Below, in pieces: positions 39,945 to 50,573 of a DNA stretch of 64,000 nucleotides (its first letter is position 1; each line of letters starts with the position of its first letter). Source of the DNA: Epiperipatus broadwayi (Eukaryota; Onychophora; Udeonychophora; Euonychophora; Peripatidae); the NCBI GenBank assembly GCA_028023455.1, contig JAQFVV010000031.1, forward strand, positions 6,056,926 through 6,120,925, given 5' to 3'. Under the pieces are notes generated by a model. It was given only the letters and a program-made list of their open reading frames with translations, was not told the origin of the DNA and did no database searches. A program made the translations under genes and the position numbers.

Positions 39945-40235
39945 TTTAAGCATTCCATCCTTGGATTTTCAGTGAAATGGATGATTGAAGAGTTGAAGAG
40001 TGAAGAGGATTGAAGCTTGTCTATTAAAGTTTAAAGATTTTCTATCTTAATATAAACTGAGCAATGATTGTTTATATTTATGAGAGATGGTAATTTGGAC
40101 TGATTGATGGGTACTGGTTCAGCTTGAAATATGTATACTGAAGATCATTTATCTTTTTCACATATATGTGGTCATGTGTATCAGTTTTATAAAATAGATA
40201 GAATATATGTAGTGAGCTTGAATGTTCGAGTTCAA
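39945..40235 (+). repeat. Dispersed ~350-bp repeat family, diverged copy
   Basis: Shares aagcattccatcc, attttcagtgaaatggatga, attgaagcttgtc(t)attaaag, ctatcttaatat, gtatcagttttata and related phrases with the copies at 25.5-26.3 kb, with more mismatches. It is followed by gagttcaaatccc, a weak box-B-like sequence. Confidence 0.6.
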
Positions 40236-40483
40236 ATCCCTTATATATATATATATGTATATAGTTGATTAAAAAATCTGAGAAATTTAAATTTGAAATT
40301 AGCAGTAACAAAAATCTTAACTCCATCTTTGTTTTTTATTTTCCATGACAAACACTAATATCGATGTATGTTTTTTTAATTCTAGGTTTATTGTAAGTGA
40401 TTTTTTTTTAAATTTCAAAAATAATCATTGTCCAGAGGATAATAAAAGTAGCTGACTATATAAATGTTATTTGATAGTAAGGG

Positions 40484-40766
<283 letters not shown>

Positions 40767-40828
40767 CTACTTCCGGTTTTCTAGTGTAAAGACGTGTTTA
40801 CTTGTTCTCTTGATTTTTTAAATTTTTA

Positions 40829-41599
40829 ATGATGGATTCATGTTCTATTTGTAAAGAACTTTTACCAAAAAATGGTAATTTCGTATCCTGCTTTGGTTGT
40901 ACGTCCGGTATGCACTTTGCATGTGCATCGTTGAGTGATACTACTTACCGAAGAATGTCTATAAAAAAGAAGCAAGAATGGAGGTGTGCTGCTTGTAGAG
41001 TTAGTTTTTCTAAGGCTAGTGATGTTTTGGATTCATCTGTGACTGCTAAAAATTCACCTGATTTAATTTTGGAGGAAATTTTGGATAAATTAAAATTATT
41101 GCCGGTGATTCACAACACAATTTCAGAGTTATCTCAAGCAGTTGCTAATTTGCGGACAGAAGTTATTTCTTTGCGTGAAAATGTGGATCGGAATAATCAA
41201 GAAATAATTCGTCTTTCTAATTCTTGTACTTCAAATGAGAATGAGATTTTGTTATTGAAAGATAAATTACATTCTATGGAACGATTTAATCTGGATCATG
41301 AAATTGAAATACAGGGTTTGCCTTGTCAAGAAAATGAAAATTTGCCGTTAATTTTAACTAACGTGGCGGACAAGCTCGGTGTTACAGATGTCGCTGTAGA
41401 TTTGGAAAACGTTTTTCGTACAAAAAATAAATCAGGAGCTCCAGGTTTTGTTGTAGCTCGTTTTAAATCACGAAATTCTGCCATACAGTTTTTAATAAAT
41501 AAAAAATCTGTTTTAACAGTTTCTCAAATTTTGCCTGGGGTTAATAATAACAAACGTATTTATATTAATCAGCGTTTGACTCCATTCAATAGAAGGCTT
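40829..41599 (+). CDS. LINE-A ORF1, N-terminal 257 codons (interrupted by Merlin)
   Basis: RNA-binding/chaperone-type ORF1 protein of the LINE. Residues 5-56 form a complete PHD zinc finger in the order C5-x2-C8, C21-x2-C24, H29-x2-C32, C53-x2-C56. Residues about 80-150 are a coiled coil with regular Leu/Ile/Val spacing. Residues from about 155 resemble the baculovirus FP25K-type C-terminal fold found in many ORF1 proteins (IEIQGLPCQENENLP, VARFKSRNSAIQFL, RIYINQRLTPFNRRL). At 41599 the frame enters the Merlin inverted repeat, and it stops at 41614 after five foreign codons. The rest of ORF1 is found at 51628-51762. Confidence 0.85.
41592..41599 (+). repeat. Merlin 8-bp target duplication, left copy (gaaggctt)
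   Basis: gaaggctt directly before the left inverted repeat, identical to 51620-51627. Removing the element plus one copy restores ORF1 in frame. Confidence 0.95.
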
Positions 41600-41632
41600 G
41601 GTACTTACGGATAATTTGCCTGATGACGTATT
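41600..41632 (+). repeat. Merlin left terminal inverted repeat (33 bp)
   Basis: Starts ggtacttacg and ends tgatgacgtatt. It is an exact reverse complement of 51587-51619 and of 49048-49080. Confidence 0.95.
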
Positions 41633-41786
41633 ACCCTGAAGGCATACCGGTCTAATGTTGCGATTTTTAAGATAACGTCTCCAAGTGATCTGCAGACACA
41701 TCTATTCGATAAGATGTGTCCGCATATCACGTGAACACGTCACGTTAAAAAGCGCAACATTAGACCGGTATGCCTTCAGGCTAATA
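41628..41786. mobile_element. ~160-bp palindromic MITE-like insert
   Basis: The left ~35 bp (gtattaccctgaaggcatac then cggtctaatgttgcg) is the near-perfect reverse complement of the right ~35 bp (cgcaacattagaccggtatg then ccttcaggctaatac). It starts within the last bases of the Merlin inverted repeat and ends one or two bases before the 5' LTR. It may instead be part of the subterminal structure of the Merlin copy. Confidence 0.65.
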
Positions 41787-41944
41787 CAGAAACAGACAGA
41801 TCGGAGAACCGATCTTTGTTTCAGGTGTTTTTATGTACGGTAATTCAAACTACTGTTCGCCCGCAGTGAGATTTTGTCTATTTTAATTTATAATAAAAAT
41901 TAGTTATATATTCTATAGTTTATCAATCAATATGTAAAGATGCC

Positions 41945-41955
41945 GTATATAAATG
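41945..41955 (+). promoter_or_regulatory. TATA-like box of the 5' LTR
   Basis: gtatataaatg, repeated at 46647-46657 in the 3' LTR. With AATAAA near the LTR end this fits U3-R-U5 order on plus. Confidence 0.45.
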
Positions 41956-43877
41956 TCGCAAACCATGAAATAATATTTGTGTGTGCGTGGTTTGCGAATT
42001 TGTAAATTAATTTAAAGTTTCAGTGTGGGCGTATTTGTTTTAAATTTTAGTTTTAAAATTGTATAAAGTCGTTTAAAAATAATGATCAAAAATCACATTC
42101 CTTTGATCAGTGTTTTTAATTAAAATCTAATTGCACAAATGTACAGAGCAATTAAGTTGTATTCAAAATTAGTAAGGAATTTTATATGTAATTACTATGT
42201 CAATTTAAAAATAGCGTATTAAATTAAAAGATTGCTAAAAACAGATAATTGATTGTTGGTCAAGCTTGATGGCTGGAGGCTAGAGAAAGTAGGCGGAGCC
42301 TAAAACAAAACAAGTCGGAAAGGTCAGCAGTGGCAAATTCTAGAAAAAACTTACATTCTAACTTTGGTCGTGTTTGAGAGAGGTAGTCTCGAGAAATTCT
42401 AGAAAAAACTTACATTCTAACTTTGGTCGTGTTTGAGAGAGGTAGTCTCGAGACAACACAGCAGTTGAGTATAATTCAAACATTTTTATTAAGAAGTTTA
42501 CCAGTGAATCGCAATGTTGATGGGCTAAGTGCCAGGAGCTGGTCTCTGACCTGCCAATATGGATCTTCGTGCCGCTGTTTGATCATGTTTCATATACTTC
42601 AGAATTTCCAACTTCCAATCTCAAAATTTACTATGCCTTACAAATAACTTTCAAAAATGCGCGCCTACGTTCGTCACAAGCCAAGCTGGATGAAGAAAGA
42701 AGAGTAACTTTGTTACACGAACTTTAATTTTCTTCCGTGCTTAATGTTATCAATCAAGTGAATCATATGTAAGTTTTTATATCATTTATAATGCTATTGT
42801 TTAATCTGTCAGTAAATTTTCTTTTCTTTTTTTTTTATCCTCTGCTCTAGTCTTTAGAAGTCATTTATAAAATTGTAATTAATAGTAATAATATTTCAAC
42901 TGAATGCATTTATATTTTCTTATGTTGCTTATTTCATGAACAAACATTGCCAATAGTAATATTTCCAACTCTGAGTAAACTAGTGTCCTATAACGATCAA
43001 GTTATTTTAAAAGTAATTTCATTTTCTGAATTAAATATTCTTTCACATTCCGAGTTGATAAATGTTAAGTCACTTTATTAGTCTATGTTAATTTGTCCTA
43101 TAAAAACCAATCTAAGGTTCGATCGTAAAATATATGTATAATAGTTTCAAAGTGTTCATTAATGTTATGTATAATATGAGGAATAATTCACTGAATAATT
43201 TGATACTATCGCTACCGCTTGTCAACCCGAAGGGTTAGAGGTTCAGAGTAAAATTAACTAATCATTGTTTTCACCGTCAGTTTAAGTCCGCTACGTTTTA
43301 TTGGGATAAGGATCTCAGCCTGTGGCATAGAAACAGACAAATAGTTTCCAGGTTTTATATAATTTCTTTTAAAAATCCGCTTCAAGTATTCGTCCTTCAC
43401 GTCTGTGGCAATGCCTTCCCTTCGCTGAAGTTAGCGTCTCGCCATACTACCATTGGGGAATGAAAGCAGTTTCTTTCCCGGTAATCTCTTGGGTCACCGG
43501 GGTTCGAAATGATCCCGGCTGGTTGTCGTGTCTCGGAGCTACTTGGGGGCATTAAGCCTTGTCAAAGTACAAGCCGCCCGGTATTCCGTTAATGCACCGC
43601 AATTGATTACTGTAGGGCTCTTGAATCCAGGCAACCACCAGTTCGTCTATCTTCCATGTCGTATTTATATAAAACCACCAGCACATCTATCCTTTATGTC
43701 ATCTTTATATAAAACCATCCTCCAACTGTTCGTCTACGTAACAGCTCGAGCCTATTCTAATAAAATAAGTTAATAAAAATCTTTAGATAAATATTTTTCC
43801 AGTGCTCAAATACTCTGATTCTCTTAACCCCCGTCAATCATTTAACTACCCAGCTATTGGCATAAGTTTGTTTACTA

Positions 43878-43883
43878 AATAAA
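43878..43883 (+). promoter_or_regulatory. Polyadenylation signal AATAAA in the 5' LTR
   Basis: AATAAA about 30 bp before the LTR end, conserved in the 3' LTR at 48527-48532. Confidence 0.5.
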
Positions 43884-43913
43884 ACGTTTACTGAAGACTA
43901 GTAGCCAAATACA

Positions 43914-45105
43914 GTTATTATATTTTTGGTCGCCCTCCGTGGTGCTTCGATGAAGAAATCTCCCACACCCTGTAGAGTGAACGGAAGTAAACAGTTAAAT
44001 GATAAAAATATTCAATTTTTTTTGTGTCGTTTGTCATAATATCGATACGTATTTGGCGTATTAAAATGCGCAAGTTAAATTATAGTAGTAAAACAAGTAA
44101 TATAAATTTTTTTTCCCTTACACAAAGGTTCAGTATATAATCCTCCCAAATATTGTTAAGAAACAGAGTGAAGATTTTTTTTTGAAAAGAGAGCGGAAGC
44201 AATTCGTGCGTGTAATTAATTAAAATAAATGAGTTATTCCATAATGTTTTTGCGAGTTCATTCTTGTCGTTTAAATCATATGAAAAAAATAAAGAAGTAG
44301 AATTAAGTCCAGTTCTAAAAAAAAAATAAAAACGTGTACGCGTATATATATTTGTGTACGTATATATATATATATTTTCGTTTGTTGTGAAAAATATTTT
44401 TTTTTTGAAAAAAGAAGAAAGAAGTAGGATTATTCTTGTGTTTTAAAAATAAAAACGTGTGTGCATATATATGTTGTAATATAAACAAAAAACCTTACCG
44501 GAGTCAGTATTAAATTTTTTTTTTCTGCCTATATAAAACAGTAAATCTTAAATCAAATGATTATTAGGTCATATAAAAGTATATATTTGGGGATCAGTGG
44601 ATTAAATTATCTATTGGTCACATGTTGCTGGCTGGCGCCTATCAAATAAATTTGTCAGCAAACATGTTTGTCCATGCAGCAGTGGCGAGTGTTTGTTTTA
44701 AAAGAGAGTAGGGTGGCATATATAAAAAGAGAGAATTACTGACAGAAATACAAAAAAATACTATGTTATGTACCCATTATTAATATGTTTGTATTATAGG
44801 ACTGAGGAGAACAGTGCGAACTGGGTGAAATAAAGTTTTTTTTTCCTGTATATTTTTAGTAATGATAAACATGTCATATTATATTCCTAAATAAAGAAAA
44901 AAGCGTAGATAACCAAAAACCAGACGGAACGTAGGCGGAGGAAGGAAAGAGAGAAAGGAAGTAAGCCACACAAACAGCATCAGCAGCGGAGGAGGATTTG
45001 GCACAAGGAGCAGGGATCAGTACCTTTTATGATATATACAAATCAAAGCGTTGTACGAAGCAAATTCTTATGCTAAAAACAGTTATAAGGAAAAACGAAG
45101 AGGAA
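43914..45105 (+). other. LTR element leader, with candidate primer-binding site
   Basis: A TGG-starting segment, tggtcgccctccgtgg, begins at 43927, 13 bp after the LTR. It is a candidate primer-binding site, but the tRNA was not identified. The rest is AT-rich leader, ending in a purine-rich stretch (about 44925-45000). Confidence 0.4.
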
Positions 45106-46260
45106 ATGGCAGGAATAGAAGAAAGCGAGCATGGGTCCGCGACTGGTGCAGAGACGTCGGACACATCCAGCGACCACGAAGTCGTGTTAAAAAATTTTCA
45201 GGATAAAAGGAAAAGTTTTAGACGACCAGAGAGGAACGCCAGACAGAGGGAGCGCGATCGCGATGCGAAATTTGACGCGATTCTCGAGGAGATGAGGGAG
45301 GACAGAAAGATCATGATGGCAATGATGGAAAGGATGTTAAGGATTGATGAATGGCATATGGGGTCGGACGTTAAAACAGTTAGGGAAGGTAAAGCAATTA
45401 TTAGTGCGAGGAGTGGAGCAGAGGACACAGAACCTCAACCAACTAAAATAAGGTTGGAACCTCATGAGATTAGATTAGTGAATACAAATGCCAACTCTAC
45501 TCAACAAAAATGTAAAGAATTAGATTTGACAGAGATTACTCATAGTCAAAGTCTTACTCTAGCAGATTTAGCTAAGAATGAAGAAAATACTGAGGAAATG
45601 GTGGTTTCAAATTTACTGCAAGCCAGCCCATCTCAAAGTGATTATATCAGTTTACCACCCTCTAATGGAGTGGCTGTATCGATGATGAAAAATATCAATA
45701 GAACAATACATACTGTTATGGATGAATCTTCTGAAATCATAATTAATGAGAAGTTATATTTTCATAATAATTATAAAGATGTTCTGTGGAAAAGTGGATT
45801 AATGAAGACATCAAAGTTAAAGTTTAGAAATGATGCTGAATGGCCTCCTGATATGAAAATGAAGAAAGTGGACAGATCTTTAGTTGTGTACAATGCTGCC
45901 CATTTTAATAAAACCCATAATTATTTGTTTATGAAATATGATCAGAACAAAATTGATGAGGAGCTGAACTCATTAAACAGAAATAATAAACTTTGTTTTA
46001 AAGCATGGACATATGTTGAGAAAATTAGTTTCATAAAAAATGGAGAAAAACTTCTCAACTCCCAAAGTGAATATGTTATAATGGACGCCATTAGATCACA
46101 GAAAGTTAGAGAAATTCTTTTAAAGCAAGATACTTTTAATAATGAACAATATAATAATATACCAAAGCACAATATTGTGACCGCTTTTGCTATTTTAGTA
46201 AGAGATCTAAAAAGACATACCTATAACCCTTATATACCTCCCGACCCAGGGAGAAGGTAG
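45106..46260 (+). CDS. Gag-like protein of the non-autonomous LTR element
   Basis: The only long frame between the LTRs. It is open from 44998, with in-frame ATGs at 45070 and 45106. The latter (gaaATGG) has the better initiation context and gives 384 residues. The first ~120 residues are acidic then very basic and heptad-like (RQRERDRDAKFDAILEEMRE, MMAMMERML), probably a coiled coil. The middle is Ser/Thr/Gln-rich. The last ~170 residues are a compact mixed segment (NYKDVLWKSGLMK, HNYLFMKYDQNKIDEELN, ending NPYIPPDPGRR). No CCHC knuckle or enzyme motif is seen. Position alone suggests gag. The 5' part is richer in GC than its neighbours. A captured or unrelated protein is possible. Confidence 0.55.
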   Translation: MAGIEESEHGSATGAETSDTSSDHEVVLKNFQDKRKSFRRPERNARQRERDRDAKFDAILEEMREDRKIMMAMMERMLRIDEWHMGSDVKTVREGKAIISARSGAEDTEPQPTKIRLEPHEIRLVNTNANSTQQKCKELDLTEITHSQSLTLADLAKNEENTEEMVVSNLLQASPSQSDYISLPPSNGVAVSMMKNINRTIHTVMDESSEIIINEKLYFHNNYKDVLWKSGLMKTSKLKFRNDAEWPPDMKMKKVDRSLVVYNAAHFNKTHNYLFMKYDQNKIDEELNSLNRNNKLCFKAWTYVEKISFIKNGEKLLNSQSEYVIMDAIRSQKVREILLKQDTFNNEQYNNIPKHNIVTAFAILVRDLKRHTYNPYIPPDPGRR

Positions 46261-46489
46261 AGATATACAATAAATGATAACCTGGAAAATGACCACTATG
46301 ACATGCATATGATGATGAGAAAAGGAATTACGGCAATACACCCACCTTTGTAAATATTAAGTTCAAACCCTCACCCAGACTGTTCTCCAAGGTCAATCAA
46401 TTATGTGAAAAAGAGAAAGGAAAACTGTTAATCAGAAATTATGTATAATCATTTTTTTTTGTTGTTTTTTTTTATAAAGTGACAAGAAA
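46261..46489 (+). other. LTR element trailer
   Basis: Non-coding tail before the 3' LTR. The last bases, aaagtgacaagaaa, are purine-rich and could act as a short polypurine tract. Confidence 0.4.
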
Positions 46490-48562
46490 TGAAACAGACA
46501 GATCGGAGAACCGATCTTCGTTTCAGGTGTTTTTATGTACGGTAATTCAAACTACTGTTCGCCCGCAGTGAGATTTTGTCTATTTTAATTTATAATAAAA
46601 ATTAGTTATATATTCTATAGTTTATCAATCAATATGTAAAGATGCCGTATATAAATGTCGCAAACCATGAAATAATATTTGTGTGTGCGTGGTTTGCGAA
46701 TTTGTAAATTAATTTAAAGTTTCAGTGCGGGCGTATTTGTTTTAAATTTTAGTTTTAAAATTGTATAAAGTCGTTTAAAAATACTGATCAAAAATCACAT
46801 TCCTTTGATCAGTGTTTTTAATTAAAATCTAATTGCACAAATGTACAGAGCAATTAAGTTGTATTCAAAATTAGTAAGGAATTTTATATGTAATTACTAT
46901 GTCAATTTAAAAATAGCGTATTAAATTAAAAGATTGCTAAAAACAGATAATTGATTGTTGGTCAAGCTTGATGGCTGGAGGCTAGAGAAAGTAGGCGGAG
47001 CCTAAAACAAAAACAAGTCGGAAAGGTCAGCAGTGGCAAATTCTAGAAAAAACTTACATTCTAACTTTGGTCGTGTTTGAGAGAGGTAGTCTCGAGACAA
47101 CACAGCAGTTGAGTATAATTCAAACATTTTTATTAAGAAGTTTACCAGTGAATCGCAATGTTGATGGGCTAAGTGCCAGGAGCTGGTCTCTGCCCTGCCA
47201 ATATGGATCCTCGTGCCGCTGTTTGATCATGTTTCATATACTTCAGAATTTCCAACTTCCAATCTCAAAATTTACTATGCCTTACAAATAACTTTCAAAA
47301 ATGCGCGCCTACGTTCGTCACAAGCCAAGCTGGATGAAGAAAGAAGAGTAACTTTGTTACACGAACTTTAATTTTCTTCCGTGCTTAATGTTATCAATCA
47401 AGTGAATCATATGTAAGTTTTTATATCATTTATAATGCTATTGTTTAATCTGTCAGTAAATTTTCTTTTCTTTTTTTTTTATCCTCTGCTCTAGTCTTTA
47501 GAAATCATTTATAAAATTGTAATTAATAGTAATAATATTTCAACTGAATGCATTTATATTTTCTTATGTTGCTTATTTCATAAACAAACATTGCCAATAG
47601 TAATATTTCCAACTCTGAGTAAACTAGTGTCCTATAACGATCAAGTTATTTTAAAAGTAATTTCATTTTCTGAATTAAATATTCTTTCACATTCCGAGTT
47701 GATAAATGTTAAGTCACTTTATTAGTCTATGTTAATTTGTCCTATAAAATTACCAATCTAAGGTTCGATCGTAAAATATATGTATAATAGTTTCAAAGTG
47801 TTCATTAATGTTATGTATAATATGAGAAATAATTCACTGAATAATTTGATACTATCGCTACCGCCTGTCAACCTGAAGGGTTAGAGGTTCAGAGTAAATT
47901 TAACTAATTATTGTTTGTCACCGTCAGTTTAAGTCCGCTACGTTTTATTGGGGTAAGGATCTCAGCCTGTGGCGTAGAAACAGACAAATAGTTTCCAGGT
48001 TTTATATAATTTCTAAAAAAAAATCCGCTTCCAGTATTCGTCCTGCACGTCTGTGGCAATGCCTTCCCTTCGCTGAAGTTAGCGTCTCGCCATACTACCA
48101 TTGGGGAATGAAAGCAGTTTTCTTTCCCGGTAATCTCTTGGATCACCGGGGTTCGAAATGATCCCGGCTGGTTGTCGTGTCCCGGAGCTACTTGGGGGCA
48201 TTAAGCCTTGTCAAAGTACAAGCCGCCCGGTATTCCGTTAATGCACCGCAATTGATTACTGTAGGGCTTTTGAATCCAGGCAACCACCAGTTCATCTATC
48301 TTCCATGTCGTATTTATATAAAACCACCAGCACATCTATCTCTTATGTCGTATTTATATAAAACCACCTCCACTGTCTGTCTACGTTCCAGCTCGAGCCT
48401 ATTCAAATACAATAAGTAAACAAAAATCTTTAGATAAATATTTTTTCCAATGCTCTAAAACTCTGATTCTTTTAACCACCCGTCAATCCTTCAATCACAC
48501 AGCTATTGGCATGAGTTTGTTCATTAAATAAAACGTTCACTAAAGACTAGTAGCCAAATACA
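46490..48562 (+). repeat. 3' LTR (~2.07 kb)
   Basis: Direct copy of the 5' LTR with scattered substitutions and small indels, lacking the 59-bp duplication. It begins TGAAACAGACAG and ends AAATACA. Confidence 0.85.
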
Positions 48563-49047
48563 AGAGGATTTATGAAGTCTTACCGTACTGTATAACACTA
48601 TATTATATGCTGTCTATTGTTATTATATAACACTATATTTATGTGCTTTCTATTTGTCTTATTTAACACTATATTTATATGCTTTATATTTTGCTTATTA
48701 AACACTTTATTTAATCTAAATTTTTGTGTCCTCCACCTTATTACTCTCTAAGTCTATTTAGCCACTTACTGTCTGTATTGGCAACTTAAATATATACGTT
48801 ACATGAATGACCGTTTCAGTATCTAGAGTCTAATAAATCTATATATCATTAACTGTAAGAATTTAGTCTATGTTCTGAGCTGAGCTAGAAAAGGGATAAC
48901 CCCGTGCTGTTATAAAGTCATCATCGGTTGGTCATACCGGGGTTTGGGTTTGAATTCAGTTGGCGTTTTGGAACTACTTCCTAAACGTGGGCTGGGTTTG
49001 AACTCGGGTACTGTGTATGAGTAAGCGTGGTGGATTTATACCGGTAC
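48563..49047. other. Interior of the inner Merlin copy, with a ~36-bp tandem repeat
   Basis: About four diverged units of ~36-48 bp at 48585-48725 (taacactatatt(t)atatgct core). Then comes a moderately GC segment with two gggtttgaa phrases (about 48943 and 48988). No gene. Confidence 0.55.
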
Positions 49048-49080
49048 AATACGTCATCAGGCAAATTATCCGTAAGTACC
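49048..49080. repeat. Internal third copy of the Merlin 33-bp end
   Basis: Identical to the right terminal repeat (ends ccgtaagtacc) and in the same orientation, but followed by gaatgtca rather than gaaggctt. Confidence 0.95.
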
Positions 49081-49251
49081 GAATGTCACGTGATACGCAC
49101 CGAACACCAGCATGCTTCTTGTTCCTGGAAAAAAATACAAAAAAAAAAAAAAATTGTGAAAATTTAATACGGTGAATACAAATATAGTAACACAAAATTA
49201 TTTAATATGTACATGCATGAAAACTATTAAAAAATCTTAAAAATGAATTAC
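49081..49251. other. Merlin interior, unassigned
   Basis: Follows the internal end. Contains a poly-A/T run and no gene. Confidence 0.5.
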
Positions 49252-50290
49252 AAAAACCCAAAATTTACATGCATGAAATACAAAATAAGGTCAATATAAA
49301 ATATAGAAACAAAAACTTATTGAAAATGTGCCATTAATGGTGAGCACATTCGCTAATTTTAAAAGGGGGGGGTGTCAAGATATAAAATACAAAATATAGC
49401 CGATGAATTTACGAAAAATAATTTGATATTTGTAGAAATATTAACCAAAAAATACAAAAAAAAAACCCAACAAATTAGTGAAAATTTACCTGCATGAAAT
49501 ACAAAATAAGGTCAATACAAAATATAGAAACAAAAAATTATTGAAAATGTGCCATTAATGGCGCTCACATTCGCTAATTTTAAAAGCGTACTGTATAGCC
49601 GATGAATTTACGAAAAATAATTTGATATTTGTAGAAATATTAACCAAAAAATACAAAAAAAACCCAACAAATTAGTGAAAATTTACCTGCATGAAATACA
49701 AAATAAGGTCAATATAAAATATAGAAACAAAAACTTATTGAAAATGTGCCATTAATGGCGAGCACATTCGCTAATTTTAAAAGGGGGGGGGTCAAGATAT
49801 AAAATACAAAATATAGCCGATGAATTTACGAAAAATAATTTGATATTTGTAGAAATATTAACCAAAAAATACAAAAAAAACCCAACAAATTAGTGAAAAT
49901 TTACCTGCCTGAAATACAAAATAAGGTCAATACAAAATATAGAAACAAAAACTTATTGAAAATGTGCCATTAATGGCGCTCACATTCGCTAATTTTAAAA
50001 GCGTACTGTATAGCCGATGAATTTACGAAAAATAATTTGATATTTGTAGAAATATTAACCAAAAAATACAAAAAAAACCCAACAAATTAGTGAAAATTTA
50101 CCTGCATGAAATACAAAATAAGGTCAATACAAAATATAGAAACAAAAACTTATTGAAAATGTGCCATTAATGGCGAGCACATTCGCTAATTTTAAAAGGG
50201 GGGGGTGTCAAGATATAAAATACAAAATATAGCCGATGAATTTACGAAAAATAATTTGATATTTGTAGAAATATTAAACAAAAAATACAA
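49252..50290. repeat. Minisatellite with alternating ABABA units (~200 bp each)
   Basis: Five units share catgaaatacaaaataaggt, tgaaaatgtgccattaatgg, cattcgctaattttaaaag, gatgaatttacgaaaaataa and gaaatattaa. Type A units (starting about 49252, 49665 and 50078) carry a g7-8 run plus tcaagatataaaatac. Type B units (about 49465 and 49878) have cgtactgtata in that place. The strict A-B-A-B-A order implies that a ~410-bp A+B dimer was amplified. Confidence 0.9.
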
Positions 50291-50573
50291 AAATTATTTA
50301 CAAATTAAATGTAATTAAGTGGAAGTTTGATAATTGAAGAAATATAAAAAAAAAATTTTTTTGTAAATTTAAAAAAAAAAAAAAAAAAAAGTTAATGCGA
50401 ATCTACCATTAATGGCCATCTTGTATAAAATGTGGTGTAAGAGGCCGTACTTTTATAAGCATGCGGTAATGTTAAAAACGGACTGTATATTGGTATTGTC
50501 TATATTCAATAATATAATTAATTCTAAAATTATAATTATTATAAAAAAAATTAAAATTACTTACAAATAGCGT

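Larger units (their letters stand above)
41788..43913 (+). repeat. 5' LTR (~2.13 kb)
   Basis: Starts with an inverted structure gaaaca...agatcgg agaa ccgatct...tgtttc able to form a stem-loop. It carries a 59-bp tandem duplication at about 42335-42452 (unit begins aaattctagaaaaaacttac and ends gtagtctcgag) that the 3' LTR has only once. Small frames at 42423-42647 and 43528-43773 exist in both LTRs but have no recognisable domain. Confidence 0.85.
41788..48562 (+). mobile_element. LTR retrotransposon, non-autonomous, nested in Merlin
   Basis: Two direct ~2.1-kb repeats (41788-43913, 46490-48562) flank a 2.6-kb interior with a single long frame. The 3' LTR begins TGAAACAGACAG and both LTRs end AAATACA, giving TG...CA ends; the first base of the 5' LTR is changed. 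Each LTR has a TATA-like gtatataaatg and, near its end, AATAAA, which fixes the plus orientation. No protease, reverse transcriptase, RNase H or integrase is present, so it would need enzymes from elsewhere. The flanking 5 bp differ (aatac versus agagg), so no target duplication is seen. Confidence 0.8.

Noticed and set aside
42423-43773. Small frames of 74 and 81 residues conserved in both LTRs
   Set aside because: Their conservation follows from LTR duplication, and they have no recognisable domain or initiation support.
45106-46260. Host gene captured between LTRs
   Set aside because: No introns, domain or homologue that I recognise. Position and size fit a gag-like frame better, though capture cannot be excluded.
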